Shown here: positions 8,887-18,709 of the stretch, piece after piece | How the letters are laid out: every line of letters starts with the position of its first letter | Position numbering within the stretch: the stretch's first letter is position 1 | Assembly (NCBI RefSeq): GCF_000496755.2 | Contig: NZ_AYKS02000014.1 | Span: 1-60,278 of the forward strand | Direction of reading: 5' to 3' | Source: Serratia sp. DD3 | GTDB lineage: Bacteria > Pseudomonadota > Gammaproteobacteria > Enterobacterales > Enterobacteriaceae | Length of the DNA: 60,278 nt | Notes under the pieces: generated by a model | The model's database searches: none | What the model saw: the letters and a program-made list of their open reading frames with translations, nothing else | What the model was told of the DNA's origin: nothing | Program-made: the position numbers and the translations under genes

Positions 8887-9852
8887 CTACAGTGCAATGG
8901 CTCCGCACTCAAAGGCCAGACCTGGCTCCACATCTTTTGCCAGCCAGGTTGGGCCATCAAGGTCAACAAAACGTGAGCCTGGTACCAACGGCAATGCCGC
9001 AGTGATCGCTCTAGAAGTACACAACATGCAGCCGAGCATGATATCAAACCCCTGCTCTCGCCCCTGTGCAGCCAGTTTCAGTGCTTCGGTCAAGCCCCCC
9101 GTCTTATCCAACTTGATATTGATCATTTGGTAACGATTCGCCAAACGCGGCAGGTCAGCCGTGGTATGGCAGCTTTCATCAGCACAAATCGGCAATAGAT
9201 GGACAAAATTTTGCAGAGCACGGTCATTATTGGCAGGTAACGGTTGCTCTAGCATGGCAACCCCCAACTCTGCCAACAAATGGCAACGAGATTCTAATTG
9301 TTGCTCTTGCCAAGATTCATTAGCATCGACGATTAATGTGCTCTGTGGCACAGCGTTACGGATCGCCCGCATCCTTTCATCAACCCAATCATTATCCAGT
9401 TTGATTTTCAGTAAGGTGGCGCCCTGCTGCTGCAACGTTTTAGCCGCTAATGCCATGGCTTCAGGTGCTGCGATACTGACTGTTTGCGCCATCACTACAC
9501 GGGTTGGTGCCACCACACCACTAAGCTGCCAGCGGTCGCGACCAGTAAGATGGCATTCCAAATCCCATAACGCAGAATCAACAGCATTGCGTGCTGCACC
9601 CGCAGGCATCAGATGCAGTAAATCTTGCCGCGTTGCCCCTTGTGCTACAGCATCAGCGACCGCAGCAAGCTGTTCCATTACTGAAATTTCGCTCTCACCA
9701 TAACGGGGATAAGGCGTGCATTCACCGATGCCACAGTGGCCTTGCTGTTCAATCTCTACCACCACCACATTGGCTTGTGTGCGACTACCCCGCGCTATCA
9801 CAAAAGCGGTATGCAACGGCCAGGATTCAGCATGAAAATGCATGCTTCTCAT
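8887..9852 (-). CDS. ycjG: L-Ala-D/L-Glu epimerase (enolase superfamily)
   Basis: A 321-residue muconate-lactonizing-enzyme-type protein. The capping domain forms the first third. The barrel holds the catalytic Lys in LLKIKLD (about residue 150), metal-binding acids in IVDANES, EQPL and CADESCH, and the second catalytic Lys in INIKLDKTGGL. Family knowledge: it converts L-Ala-D-Glu from murein turnover to L-Ala-L-Glu for peptidase cleavage. GGAG precedes the start, and the gene begins only two bases after the tyrR stop, so it is probably cotranscribed with tyrR. In E. coli tpx lies between these two genes; here it does not. Confidence 0.88.
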   Translation of the reverse strand: MRSMHFHAESWPLHTAFVIARGSRTQANVVVVEIEQQGHCGIGECTPYPRYGESEISVMEQLAAVADAVAQGATRQDLLHLMPAGAARNAVDSALWDLECHLTGRDRWQLSGVVAPTRVVMAQTVSIAAPEAMALAAKTLQQQGATLLKIKLDNDWVDERMRAIRNAVPQSTLIVDANESWQEQQLESRCHLLAELGVAMLEQPLPANNDRALQNFVHLLPICADESCHTTADLPRLANRYQMINIKLDKTGGLTEALKLAAQGREQGFDIMLGCMLCTSRAITAALPLVPGSRFVDLDGPTWLAKDVEPGLAFECGAIAL

Positions 9853-9854
9853 CG

Positions 9855-11438
9855 TTACTCCTGAATAACATCCTCACTGTCATCAGTGAGCTTACGGCTA
9901 CTCAGCCCATATTCACGCAATTTGTTGGCGATGGCGGTGTGTGAAACCCCCAGGCGTTTGGCCAGTTTACGTGTGCTGGGGTAAGTACGATAAAGACGTG
10001 TCAGCACCGAGCGTTCAAAACGCTTGCTGATATCATCCAACGACCCATCCAACACTTCATCCGCCAATGACATTTCCACTTCAAATTCCGGCAAGATGAT
10101 GTCTTGCGGGCGCAGTTGAAAGCCATCCGTCTGTGTCAGAGCACGGTAGATGGCATTCTTCAACTGCCGAACGTTACCCGGCCAACTGTATTTGATGAGG
10201 AAACTGTTCAGATCACTCGCCAGCTTCGGTCTGGGTACCCCTTGTTCATCGGCGAAGCGCGCCACAAACAGTTCCGTCAGTGGCAAAATATCCTGTGGGC
10301 GTTGATGTAAAGGAGGAATAGATATCGTCAATACGTTAAGGCGGTAATAGAGATCTTCACGGAATTCTCCACGCTGCACCAGCTCAACCAGATTTTTCTG
10401 AGTTGCACAGATCACCCGCACATCCACATGCACTTCATGCTCTTCCCCTACACGGCGGAAAGTACCGTCATTCAGGAAACGTAGCAGTTTAGTTTGCATG
10501 CGTGGCGACATCTCGCCAATCTCATCCAGCAGCACTGAGCCGCCATTCGCCTGCTCAAAGAAACCCTTTTTCCCCTCCAACGCATTGGGATAAGCCCCAG
10601 GAGCATGCCCAAACAGTTCACTCTCAACCACATCGTCGGGTAATGCCGCACAGTTTAATGCCAGGAAAGGTTGCTTTCCGCGCGTGCTACGCAGATGGCA
10701 GGCACGTGCCAAGATATCTTTACCCGTTCCGGTGTCGCCGACAATCAGCAACGGCGCATCCAGCATCGCCAATTTACGCGCCTGTTCCAGTACCTGGCGC
10801 ATTTTCGGGCTGACACCGACAATCTGCTCAAAACCGCTGTCATCATTGACTGCCAGACTCTGTAGCTGGCGCCCCATACGCGCAGCCGATTTTAGCATCA
10901 CCACGGCACCCACCGGGGCCCCCTGCTGCTGCTCATCTTCCAGATAAATGGGGGTGATATCCATCAGGAAATCCTGACTGTGGACCACCACACGCTCGGA
11001 ATGGGACGTGATATTCTCGCTCTCCAACCAACGGCCAAAGTTATAGCCACTAATCAGCTGACTGGCGGTCTGATGACGGATTTTATCTTCACTGAAATTA
11101 AACAATATCTGTGCAGCCGGATTGGCAAGCTCTACCTTGCCTTTCATATCAATGGAAAATACCGGTTCCGGCATTGATTTTAATAGCGCGCGTAATGCCC
11201 GGTGTTCACGTTCTGAAGGCATAAAGTTGACAGTGCGCACATCAGTGACCCCATCGATTCGCCTGATTTCAGCCATCAAGGCACGAAAAACATCAAAATC
11301 GAGTTGGGAAAAATTCAGATAAATACGGCCGATGGGGTCAATTTCAATACCACGTAAATCGATGCCGCGGGATACTAAAAGATCGAGTAATTCTCGAGTA
11401 AGACCGAGACGGTCTTGGCAAAATACTTCCAAACGCAT
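9855..11438 (-). CDS. tyrR: Aromatic amino acid regulator TyrR
   Basis: A 527-residue protein in TyrR order: an N-terminal ACT domain (MRLEVFCQDRLGLTRELLDLL), a PAS domain (about 75-190), an AAA+ ATPase domain with the P-loop GDTGTGKD and Walker B SVLLDEIGEM (about 205-430), and a C-terminal helix-turn-helix (KLAKRLGVSHTAIANKLR). The loop that in sigma-54 activators reads GAFTGA here reads GAYPNAL, as expected for TyrR, which acts on sigma-70 promoters. It represses or activates aroF, tyrP, aroP, mtr and related genes with Tyr, Phe or Trp as cofactors. It lies just upstream of ycjG. Confidence 0.95.
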   Translation of the reverse strand: MRLEVFCQDRLGLTRELLDLLVSRGIDLRGIEIDPIGRIYLNFSQLDFDVFRALMAEIRRIDGVTDVRTVNFMPSEREHRALRALLKSMPEPVFSIDMKGKVELANPAAQILFNFSEDKIRHQTASQLISGYNFGRWLESENITSHSERVVVHSQDFLMDITPIYLEDEQQQGAPVGAVVMLKSAARMGRQLQSLAVNDDSGFEQIVGVSPKMRQVLEQARKLAMLDAPLLIVGDTGTGKDILARACHLRSTRGKQPFLALNCAALPDDVVESELFGHAPGAYPNALEGKKGFFEQANGGSVLLDEIGEMSPRMQTKLLRFLNDGTFRRVGEEHEVHVDVRVICATQKNLVELVQRGEFREDLYYRLNVLTISIPPLHQRPQDILPLTELFVARFADEQGVPRPKLASDLNSFLIKYSWPGNVRQLKNAIYRALTQTDGFQLRPQDIILPEFEVEMSLADEVLDGSLDDISKRFERSVLTRLYRTYPSTRKLAKRLGVSHTAIANKLREYGLSSRKLTDDSEDVIQE

Positions 11439-11583
11439 CAGTATTGACCTTATCTCTGCAGGTGCGGGAATATCTCACCATGATACTCCCTCCCTCCGAA
11501 CAGAAGAAGTCATCTGTCAGCAGAAGTTGACAGAACTCTGTTTTCTTATTCCAGCGGTGACCAAAAAGCGATTGAACCAGGAT

Positions 11584-12645
11584 TTATTGCGGCCGAGAGC
11601 CACTTTTGCTCATCGTCTCTTTTAACTGTGTGACAAGTTGTTTACGGAAATCGCCAAGTTTCGGTTTATCCCCCTCCAGCCAAGGCAAAGGGCGGCAAAG
11701 TTCCATCGCTTTAATACCTAAGCGCGCCGTTAACAGTCCGGCACCAATCCCCTGTGCTGCCCGTGCTGAAAGACGAGCCGCAATATCTTGTGACATCCAA
11801 TCCATCCCCACTTCCCGCACCAATTCAGACGCGCCAGCAAAAGCGATATTCAGTAACACCAGCTTGAATAACCGTATTCGGCTAAAATACCCCAGTTCGA
11901 TGCCATACAAGGTCGCAATACGATTAATCAGCCGAATATTGCGCCAGGCAATAAATGCCATATCCACCAACGCCAGTGGGCTGACAGCAATCATCAGTGC
12001 TGACTCGGCGGCCGAACGGCTAATTTCCCGCCGCGCCTGGCTATCCAGTACCGGTTGTACCAGCTTGGCATACAGTACCACCACCTCTCGATCGTTTTGG
12101 GTTTCATGCAGTGAAGCCTGCCAACGTTGTAATGCTGGGTGACCTGCTGCCAACCCCGCCTGCTGCGCCAACTGTTCGCAGAACTGGCGCCCTTTACCCA
12201 AGCCATGGCTGTGTAATAATTCGCGGGCCTCATCACGCTCTTGCGCTCGTTGGCGCAAACGATATAACCGCCGCCACTCGCCCACCAACGAACCAATACC
12301 AGCAAATACCACTAATCCCCCGGCGACGCCCCCACCGAGGGCAATCCAATCTTGCTGAACCCAAGAGCTATGCAACCACTGCCCACCTTGGGCTATCACA
12401 CTGATGCCGAACAGCAGCAAGCCCGCATTCACCATTTTGCGCCATAGACTACGCTTGGGTTTCAATGCCGCATTGATGATCCCTTCCGCGCGCCCCTCTT
12501 CTTCTTCCTGTTCCAGCTCCGGCGAGGTAGGGTAAAAATTCTCAGCCTGTTGTTGATCAAATGCCATACTGGCGCGCAGCACTGGCTCTTGTGGCGGCTG
12601 CAACGGCTGTTCAAAATCAATACGCGGTTTTAGCGGTTCACTCAT
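11584..12645 (-). CDS. ycjF: YcjF inner-membrane protein (DUF697/UPF0283)
   Basis: A 353-residue protein with a charged, Gln-rich N-terminus, two close transmembrane segments at about residues 70-120, and a second hydrophobic region near 215-285 in the DUF697 domain. Its start overlaps the ycjX stop by four bases, showing translational coupling. In Yersinia and E. coli the ycjXF pair belongs to the PspF/psp-envelope-stress regulon; the biochemical role of YcjF is unknown. It follows ycjX and precedes tyrR in the same direction with about 145 bases between, so read-through into tyrR is possible. Confidence 0.9.
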   Translation of the reverse strand: MSEPLKPRIDFEQPLQPPQEPVLRASMAFDQQQAENFYPTSPELEQEEEEGRAEGIINAALKPKRSLWRKMVNAGLLLFGISVIAQGGQWLHSSWVQQDWIALGGGVAGGLVVFAGIGSLVGEWRRLYRLRQRAQERDEARELLHSHGLGKGRQFCEQLAQQAGLAAGHPALQRWQASLHETQNDREVVVLYAKLVQPVLDSQARREISRSAAESALMIAVSPLALVDMAFIAWRNIRLINRIATLYGIELGYFSRIRLFKLVLLNIAFAGASELVREVGMDWMSQDIAARLSARAAQGIGAGLLTARLGIKAMELCRPLPWLEGDKPKLGDFRKQLVTQLKETMSKSGSRPQ

Positions 12646-14039
12646 CGTAATTTGTCTCCCAATAAAAATTCCATCGCGGCATCTAGGCGAATATGCGGCA
12701 ATGGACTCTCAATGCTCATCACACCAGGGCGAAATTGGTCAAACTGGAAACCTTGTTGCTGCCAGAATGCCGGGCCAGGTAAACGGGCTGGCACCTCACC
12801 GGGGAATACCGTCAATGGTTCACCATCACTTAGCCGGTGGCCTTTCAGTGCAGCCATTCGTTGCCCATGGTGTTCAACAGTGCCATTTTCTGTCCCCTGT
12901 ATCGAAGCCAAGCCGAGGCAATCCATACTGATACCTTCAAATGCGGCGTTCTGCCAAGCCTCTTGCACCAGTTGCTGCAACAATGAAACCAGATTGGAAT
13001 GCTGATCAGCAGTAATGTGATCCGCTTTGGTGGCAGCAAACATCAGCTTATCAATGGTCGGTGAAAACAGACGATGAAACAGGGTCCGTTTACCATAGTG
13101 GAAACTGCGCATCAGTTGGGTGAGTGCCAAGCGCATATCATTAAACGCTTGTGGACCACTGTTGAGAGGTTGCAAACAGTCTACCAAGACAATCTGGCGG
13201 TCAAAGCGAACAAAATGCTCTTTATAAAAGGCGTTGACGATCGACTGGCAATAATAATTAAAGCGCGCGCGTAACATCCCTATATTGCTGTTTTTATCCG
13301 CTTGCGCTAAGCGAGGGTCCTCCAGCTCGGCAATATTTGGCCAAGGGAAAAACTGCAACGCAGGCGCGCCAGCCAATTCCCCGGGTAATACAAAACGACC
13401 CGGCTGGATAAAGTGCAACCCTTGTGCCTTGCACTGTAGCAGGTAATCGGTATAGGCCTGAGCAATCTCTGCCAATTGGTTTTCATCAGCTGGTTGTAAT
13501 GGATCAAGTGCTTGGCACAAGGTTAACCAAGGTTGCGCCCATTTGGCCCGATCCCCTTGCAGTAACCCCCCCATCTGCCGTGACCACGCCAGATAGTCCT
13601 GTTCCAACATCGGTAAATCCAGCAACCACTCACCGGGGTAATCAACAATCTCCAGATACAGCGTCGAGGTTTCCTTAAAATGACGTAACAGAGAGTCACT
13701 TGAGCGGTAACGCAACGCCAGACAGATTTCACTGACGCCGCGCGTTGGTGTTGGCCAGCTTGGCGGTGAACCATAGAGCTGTGCCAATCCTTCGTCATAA
13801 GTGAAGCGCGGGATCCCGAAGTCTCGTTGAGGAATGCGTTTAACCCCCAGCAGGCGCTCTTCTCGCACTGGCGAAAATAGGGGTAGACGAGCGCCGCTGT
13901 GAATATTCAGCAGTTGGTTGACAAACGAGGTGATAAACGCTGTTTTACCGCTGCGGCTCAGCCCGGTTACCGCCAAACGTAAATGGCGGTCCATGCCCCG
14001 GTTGAGCAGCGAAGTAAGCTCATGTTGCAATCGTTTCAT
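12642..14039 (-). CDS. ycjX: YcjX, predicted P-loop NTPase of the Psp regulon
   Basis: A 465-residue protein with a Walker A loop very near the N-terminus ([13 protein letters not shown], about residues 23-35), then [15 protein letters not shown], which matches a G3-like DxxG element of the YcjX/DUF463 family. GGAGAG lies seven bases upstream of the ATG. Family members are induced with the phage-shock proteins and are thought to be GTP-binding, but their role is unresolved. An ERIC element fills the 148 bases between pspC and this gene and ends 18 bases from its start codon. Confidence 0.92.
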   Translation of the reverse strand: MKRLQHELTSLLNRGMDRHLRLAVTGLSRSGKTAFITSFVNQLLNIHSGARLPLFSPVREERLLGVKRIPQRDFGIPRFTYDEGLAQLYGSPPSWPTPTRGVSEICLALRYRSSDSLLRHFKETSTLYLEIVDYPGEWLLDLPMLEQDYLAWSRQMGGLLQGDRAKWAQPWLTLCQALDPLQPADENQLAEIAQAYTDYLLQCKAQGLHFIQPGRFVLPGELAGAPALQFFPWPNIAELEDPRLAQADKNSNIGMLRARFNYYCQSIVNAFYKEHFVRFDRQIVLVDCLQPLNSGPQAFNDMRLALTQLMRSFHYGKRTLFHRLFSPTIDKLMFAATKADHITADQHSNLVSLLQQLVQEAWQNAAFEGISMDCLGLASIQGTENGTVEHHGQRMAALKGHRLSDGEPLTVFPGEVPARLPGPAFWQQQGFQFDQFRPGVMSIESPLPHIRLDAAMEFLLGDKLR

Positions 14040-14056
14040 TGCTCTCCAACGAATAT

Positions 14057-14183
14057 TTACCCGTCATCAATGAAGCTGTAGCAGTATTGGCTATGCTCGT
14101 TCACCCGAATCACTGACTTGAGTAAGCTCATCGGGACGTTCTCGTTTGCCGCCTACCTGCAACTCCATTGAACTTGGGTATAA
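14057..14183. repeat. ERIC element between pspC and ycjX
   Basis: About 127 bases, the canonical ERIC length. It has terminal inverted sequences (TTACCC at the left, GGGTA at the right) and the conserved core TTGGCTATGCTCG-TTCACCC followed by CACTGACTTGAGTAAGCTC, which matches the ERIC consensus in this orientation. It starts 18 bases from the ycjX start and ends five bases before the pspC stop. As part of the operon mRNA it would form a large hairpin between the pspABC and ycjXF parts. Confidence 0.85.
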
Positions 14184-14187
14184 AAGG

Positions 14188-14628
14188 TTACAGTTTGCGA
14201 AAACGGCTCTGTACACCAAAGGTGTCAGAGGTGACGTAGCGCTCAATTTGGCGGAGTTGCTGCTCCCCACTGCCAAGTTGATACGTCAGTTGATCAAGCA
14301 ACTGGCGTGGTGTAGCGGTTTGTGCCTCCTGATAGCTACTCGCTGGGGCTTCATCCAACGTGAAGGTCAGAACGATATAGGCAACTACGGTAAAAGCAAA
14401 CAAACCAAAAAACACTGACAGCACAGCAATCACGCGGATCAACAGTACCGGCACCCCTAAATAGTGAGCCAAACCGGCACAAACCCCTTTCACCATCCCT
14501 TCTTCAGGAACGCGATATAATTTTTTATTGCCTGTTGCGCCGGTCTGCTGCCAGCGGTTCTCACCAGAGGTTCCGGCTTGGTAGTCACTCCCTTGGTCAT
14601 AATTCCTTCTTTCTTGATTTTTTCTCAT
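14188..14628 (-). CDS. pspC: Phage-shock protein C
   Basis: A 146-residue protein with the PspC domain (KLYRVPEEGMVKGVCAGLAHYLG, about residues 36-60) followed by a hydrophobic helix (about 63-90) and a C-terminal polar region with leucine-rich heptads. PspC is an inner-membrane sensor and effector that with PspB releases PspA from PspF under envelope stress, for example secretin mislocalisation in Yersinia. The ATG at 14628 overlaps the pspB stop codon as TAATG, so the two are translationally coupled; the upstream in-frame start at 14643 lies inside pspB. Confidence 0.95.
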   Translation of the reverse strand: MRKNQERRNYDQGSDYQAGTSGENRWQQTGATGNKKLYRVPEEGMVKGVCAGLAHYLGVPVLLIRVIAVLSVFFGLFAFTVVAYIVLTFTLDEAPASSYQEAQTATPRQLLDQLTYQLGSGEQQLRQIERYVTSDTFGVQSRFRKL

Positions 14629-14855
14629 TACGACTCCCTCCAATTGGGATGTTCCGCATCAAGAATATCTTCCAGCGCCTGAATACGTTCACGCATACGC
14701 GTAGCATCTTGCGCCAGTTGTGCCAGACGTTGCATTTCATGCTGACTTAATTGGATACCACTCTGTTGCCGATTGCTGTAATGCAGCCACAGCCAAATCG
14801 GGGCGACAAACAGCACAAAAATTGTCAATGGAATGGCCAGTAATAGCGCGCTCAT
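14628..14855 (-). CDS. pspB: Phage-shock protein B
   Basis: A 75-residue protein: one N-terminal membrane helix (about residues 3-24, rich in Leu, Ile, Val and Phe), then a cytoplasmic coiled-coil-like region ending LEDILDAEHPNWRES, the conserved PspB tail. It works with PspC as an inner-membrane signal transducer of envelope stress. The start at 14855 has AAGGAA upstream; the longer frame to 14891 has no support. It lies 59 bases after pspA and overlaps pspC by one base. Confidence 0.94.
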   Translation of the reverse strand: MSALLLAIPLTIFVLFVAPIWLWLHYSNRQQSGIQLSQHEMQRLAQLAQDATRMRERIQALEDILDAEHPNWRES

Positions 14856-14914
14856 TTCAATTCCTTCTTGTTGACCAGTAAGTGCGGCCATACAAAGATA
14901 ACCGCATTAGCAAA

Positions 14915-15580
14915 TTATTCAGAACGATTCATCTTGGCTTTCAAGGCTGCCAACTGCTCGCTGATGGCATCGTCTGCTTTGAGTTCGGCAAAGGCCTGGT
15001 CCAGCGTTTTATTTTTACCCAGGCTCATACTCTCTGCCTCAGCTTCCATATGATCAATACGGCGCTCGAACTGTTCAAAACGCGCCATGGCTTCATCCAA
15101 CTTACTGCTATCCAGTTGGCGACGCACATCACGAGAAGATGAAGCAGCTTGATGGCGCAAGGTCAATGCCTGCTGACGTGCGCGAGTTTCAGTCAGTTTA
15201 TTTTCCAACTCACCAATTTCACTCTTCATGCGTGCCAGCGTTTCGTCAATCGTCTCTGCTTCCTGACGTAACTTAGTCATCAATCCCGAAACTTTTTGCT
15301 TTTCAATCAGCGCCGAACGCGCCAGATCTTCTTTATCCTTACGCAGTGCCAGCTCAGCTTTTTCTTGCCACTCATTGAGTTGGGCTTCTCCTTGCTCAAT
15401 CCGACGCAGCAACTGCTTTTTTTCTGCCAAAGCGCGCGCTGAAGTGGAGCGCACTTCAACCAATGTATCTTCCATTTCCTGGATCATCAAACGCACCAAC
15501 TTTTGTGGATCTTCAGCTTTATCCAGTAACGTATTGATGTTGGCGTTCACGATGTCAGCAAAACGAGAAAAAATACTCAT
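14915..15580 (-). CDS. pspA: Phage-shock protein A
   Basis: A 221-residue PspA/IM30 protein that is almost entirely coiled coil after an amphipathic N-terminal helix ([19 protein letters not shown]). It has a dual role: it binds and inhibits the PspF ATPase in unstressed cells, and when released it oligomerises on the inner membrane to preserve the proton gradient. It is the first gene of the minus-strand operon pspA-pspB-pspC-(ERIC)-ycjX-ycjF. A sigma-54 promoter is visible 68 bases upstream, and the divergent activator gene pspF lies across a 317-base regulatory region. Confidence 0.97.
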   Translation of the reverse strand: MSIFSRFADIVNANINTLLDKAEDPQKLVRLMIQEMEDTLVEVRSTSARALAEKKQLLRRIEQGEAQLNEWQEKAELALRKDKEDLARSALIEKQKVSGLMTKLRQEAETIDETLARMKSEIGELENKLTETRARQQALTLRHQAASSSRDVRRQLDSSKLDEAMARFEQFERRIDHMEAEAESMSLGKNKTLDQAFAELKADDAISEQLAALKAKMNRSE

Positions 15581-15647
15581 AATTTACGTCCTCTTCGGGT
15601 TGTTGGCTTAAATTTGCATCAACTAGGGTCATAACGCGCCGAGTTAA

Positions 15648-15663
15648 GTCAAATTACTCGCCA
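15648..15663 (-). promoter_or_regulatory. Sigma-54 (-24/-12) promoter of pspA
   Basis: Read on the minus strand the site is TGGCGAG-TAAT-TTGAC. It keeps the invariant GG at -24 and the exact four-base spacing to TTG of the consensus TGGCACG-N4-TTGC; the last C of TTGC is replaced by A. It lies 68 bases upstream of the pspA start, as expected for a PspF-activated operon. Confidence 0.75.
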
Positions 15664-15716
15664 TAAAACATAATTACCTTGATACGACATGGCTTCCATA
15701 CTGTATTGATCCAATT

Positions 15717-15780
15717 CTGTCTTGCACCATTACAGTCTTGCCCCATTACTGTCTTGCCTCATTACTGTCTTACCTCATTG
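15717..15780. repeat. Four 16-bp tandem repeats in the pspA-pspF regulatory region
   Basis: Four head-to-tail copies of a 16-base unit close to CTGTCTTGCCTCATTA begin at 15717, 15733, 15749 and 15765; each differs from the consensus at one to three positions. They cover the region about 80-145 bases upstream of the inferred pspA start site, where PspF upstream activating sequences lie in E. coli. They could be PspF or IHF contact sites, or a recent slippage expansion. Confidence 0.8.
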
Positions 15781-15836
15781 TATTATCAAGATACGTGCCA
15801 ACTTTTAATTTATTGAAAAGTAATGATTATTTATTT

Positions 15837-15864
15837 TTGACTCTCTTTGGATTTACTGTAAAGT
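15837..15864 (+). promoter_or_regulatory. Possible sigma-70 promoter of pspF
   Basis: TTGACT at 15837-15842 and TAAAGT at 15859-15864 are separated by 16 bases, about 34 bases before the pspF start. The -10 match is moderate. Its position downstream of the repeat block would allow PspF bound at the pspA enhancer to affect its own synthesis, as known in E. coli. Confidence 0.4.
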
Positions 15865-15897
15865 GAGTATTTTCACTAAATATTGGTCAATTTAATC

Positions 15898-16899
15898 ATG
15901 AGTGACGCGTTAGAGAATCTGCTAGGCGAGGCAAACTCCTTTGTTGAGATGCTAGAGCAAGTTTCGCAATTGGCGAAACTCAACAAACCTGTACTGGTGA
16001 TTGGCGAGCGGGGGACCGGTAAAGAGTTGATTGCACACCGCCTGCACTACCTGTCCAATCGTTGGCAAGGGCCGTTTATTTCGCTCAATTGTGCCGCCCT
16101 CAATGAAAATTTGCTGGATTCTGAACTTTTTGGTCATGAGGCTGGTGCCTTTACCGGCGCACAGAAACGCCATCTTGGTCGCTTTGAGCGAGCTGACGGG
16201 GGCACCCTATTCCTTGATGAATTGGCGACTGCACCGATGCTGGTACAGGAAAAGCTACTGCGGGTGATCGAATATGGTCATCTGGAACGGGTCGGTAGCA
16301 GTCAGTCGCTGCATGTGGATGTGCGTCTGGTCTGCGCCACTAATGATGATCTCCCTGCTCTGGCTGCAGCCGGTAAATTCCGCCCTGACCTCTTGGATCG
16401 CCTGGCATTCGACGTAGTGCAATTACCCCCATTACGTCAGCGCCAGCAAGATATCATGTTATTGGCTGAGCATTTCGCTATTCAGATGTGTCGCGAACTG
16501 TCGCTACCTCTGTTCCCTGGGTTTAGTGAACATGCGCGTAACGTGCTGCTGGGTTACCCCTGGCCGGGTAACGTGCGTGAATTGAAAAACGTGGTGGAGC
16601 GCTCAGTGTATCGGCACAGTTCAAGTGAACATGAGCTCAATGAGATCATTATCAACCCCTTTGCTCAGCGTGCGGAACGGATTAATAACATGACGGCTCA
16701 ACCAACCGCTGATTTACCCGCCTTACCATTGGACTTGAAGACTTGGCAACATCAGCAAGAAAAAACCATGCTGGAAGTGGCATTGAAACAAGCGCGTTTT
16801 AACCAGCGCAAAGCGGCCGACCTGCTCGGGTTAACTTATCACCAACTGCGTGGCCTTTTAAAAAAACATGCATTGTTACAGTGTAACGAAGCTACCTGA
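15898..16899 (+). CDS. pspF: PspF, sigma-54 activator of the phage-shock operon
   Basis: A 333-residue enhancer-binding protein without a receiver domain. The AAA+ domain starts almost at once: Walker A GERGTGKE, the sigma-54-contacting GAFTGA loop, Walker B GGTLFLDEL and the arginine-finger region RPDLLDRLAFDVV. A Fis-type helix-turn-helix closes the protein (QRKAADLLGLTYHQLRGLLKKH). The N-terminal LLGEANSFVE matches PspF, so the ATG at 15898 is taken; the frame open from 15883 lacks a better start. PspF is held inactive by PspA binding. It is divergent from pspA. Confidence 0.96.
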   Translation: MSDALENLLGEANSFVEMLEQVSQLAKLNKPVLVIGERGTGKELIAHRLHYLSNRWQGPFISLNCAALNENLLDSELFGHEAGAFTGAQKRHLGRFERADGGTLFLDELATAPMLVQEKLLRVIEYGHLERVGSSQSLHVDVRLVCATNDDLPALAAAGKFRPDLLDRLAFDVVQLPPLRQRQQDIMLLAEHFAIQMCRELSLPLFPGFSEHARNVLLGYPWPGNVRELKNVVERSVYRHSSSEHELNEIIINPFAQRAERINNMTAQPTADLPALPLDLKTWQHQQEKTMLEVALKQARFNQRKAADLLGLTYHQLRGLLKKHALLQCNEAT

Positions 16900-17041
16900 T
16901 AACGATACCAGCCTGAGGACTGGGCGCGTTTCATACTCACGTTTAATGTCGTAGAAATCGCAACCATTTTATTCAAGGGTTTGGGCTGTTCGCCATAGTG
17001 CGATACAATAACACTATTGCTTAATAACCCATGAAACGTCT

Positions 17042-18709
17042 ATGCGTGCTTTGCCTCTTTGGATAATGTCGCTGAGTTGCCTGGCAACTTCTGCTTTTGC
17101 AACCGCTGCTTTTGCAACAACACCAGCAACAACATCAGCGTTAGCGCCAGCGGATATCCGCCAGAGCGGTTTCGTATATTGTGTCAACGGGGTGTTGAAT
17201 ACCTTTAACCCCCAGATGGCCAGTAGCGGTTTGACCGTTGATACTCTAGCCGCCCAATTATATGACCGGTTATTAGGCGTTGACCCCTATACCTATCGTT
17301 TGATCCCGGAGCTGGCACAGAGCTGGGAGATACTGGATGACGGTGCAACCTACCGTTTTCATCTGCGTAGAGACGTGCCTTTCCAGACCACAGCCTGGTT
17401 CCAACCGACACGTAAAATGAATGCTGACGATGTGGTGTTCAGCTTTGAGCGGGTGTTTAACCCTGAGCATCCCTTCCACAACGTCAATGGCGGTGAATAC
17501 CCCTATTTCGACAGTTTGCAGTTTGTGGACTCGGTACAAAGCGTAAAGAAACTGGATGACTATACCGTCGAATTCCGCCTGCGAGCCCCTGATGCCTCTT
17601 TCCTCTGGCACCTGGCAACCCATTATGCCCCAGTGCTCTCAGCGGAATATGCCACAAAACTGATGTTGAACAATACACCCGGTATGATTGACCGTGAACC
17701 TGTTGGTACAGGCCCTTTTCTGCTGAGTGAGTACCGCTCCGGGCAATACATCCGTCTGGCACGCAATGATCTCTACTGGAAAGGGAAACCTCGGATGTCC
17801 CAGGTGGTGATCGATACCGGTGTGGGGGGGACTGGCCGCTTATCCAAGTTACTCACCGGTGAGTGTGATGTACTGGCTTACCCAGCCGCCAGTCAGTTGT
17901 CAATTCTGCGTGACGACCCTCGCCTGCGCCTGACCCTGAGACCCGGTATGAACATCGCCTACTTGGCTTTTAATACCCGCAAACCGCCACTCGACAATCT
18001 GAAAGTTCGCCAGGCGATTGCCTTGTCCATCAATAATCAGCGTTTGATGCAGTCAATTTACTATGGCACCGCGGAAGCCGCAGCCTCCATCTTGCCGCGA
18101 GCCTCCTGGGCATATAATAACGATACCCATATAACCGGATACGACCCAGCCAAGGCGCGTGAAATATTGCGCGAAGCAGGCATTGAGTCGCTGGATCTGA
18201 CACTGTGGGTCCCCACTGCCTCTCAATCTTACAACCCAAGCCCATTAAAAATGGCAGAACTGTTGCAGGCAGATTTGGCCCAGGTGGGTATTAATCTGGT
18301 TATTGTGCCGATAGAAGGTCGTTTTCAGGAAGCTCGTCTGATGGAGATGAATCACGATCTGACGCTGACAGGCTGGTCCACTGACAGTAATGACCCAGAC
18401 AGCTTCTTCCGCCCATTGCTCAGTTGCGCGGCAATTCGCTCACAGACCAATTACGCTCATTGGTGCGACCCCAGTTTTGATGAATTACTCCAGCAAGCAT
18501 TGCTATCACAGCAACTGTCGCAACGTATCGACAAGTACCAATTGGCGCAAAAAATTATTGAGCAGCAATTACCGGTGCTGCCATTGGCCTCCTCTTTACG
18601 TCTACAAGCCTACCGTTATGACATTAAAGGCCTGGTATTGAGCCCATTTGGTAATGCGTCATTTGCTGGGGTATACCGTGAGTCAACAACGGAAGAGGTG
18701 AAAAAGTGA
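17042..18709 (+). CDS. sapA: Peptide ABC transporter substrate-binding protein SapA
   Basis: A 555-residue family-5 solute-binding protein with a signal peptide; the segment after it is rich in Ala and Thr (about residues 15-40), with a small [13 protein letters not shown] duplication. The mature part starts near FVYCVNG, as in SapA. It is the periplasmic receptor of the Sap system, linked to uptake of antimicrobial peptides, heme or putrescine in different species. It is the first gene of sapABCDF; its stop codon overlaps the sapB start by four bases (GTGA). Confidence 0.93.
   Translation: MRALPLWIMSLSCLATSAFATAAFATTPATTSALAPADIRQSGFVYCVNGVLNTFNPQMASSGLTVDTLAAQLYDRLLGVDPYTYRLIPELAQSWEILDDGATYRFHLRRDVPFQTTAWFQPTRKMNADDVVFSFERVFNPEHPFHNVNGGEYPYFDSLQFVDSVQSVKKLDDYTVEFRLRAPDASFLWHLATHYAPVLSAEYATKLMLNNTPGMIDREPVGTGPFLLSEYRSGQYIRLARNDLYWKGKPRMSQVVIDTGVGGTGRLSKLLTGECDVLAYPAASQLSILRDDPRLRLTLRPGMNIAYLAFNTRKPPLDNLKVRQAIALSINNQRLMQSIYYGTAEAAASILPRASWAYNNDTHITGYDPAKAREILREAGIESLDLTLWVPTASQSYNPSPLKMAELLQADLAQVGINLVIVPIEGRFQEARLMEMNHDLTLTGWSTDSNDPDSFFRPLLSCAAIRSQTNYAHWCDPSFDELLQQALLSQQLSQRIDKYQLAQKIIEQQLPVLPLASSLRLQAYRYDIKGLVLSPFGNASFAGVYRESTTEEVKK

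Noticed and set aside
14091..14276. A 61-codon minus-strand frame where pspD might be expected
   Set aside because: It overlaps pspC out of frame and its second half is translated ERIC sequence. It bears no resemblance to PspD and has no ribosome-binding site.
15717..15780. Short regular repeats considered as a CRISPR or iteron origin
   Set aside because: They are contiguous 16-base units without spacers, lie between pspA and pspF, and no replication or Cas gene is nearby.
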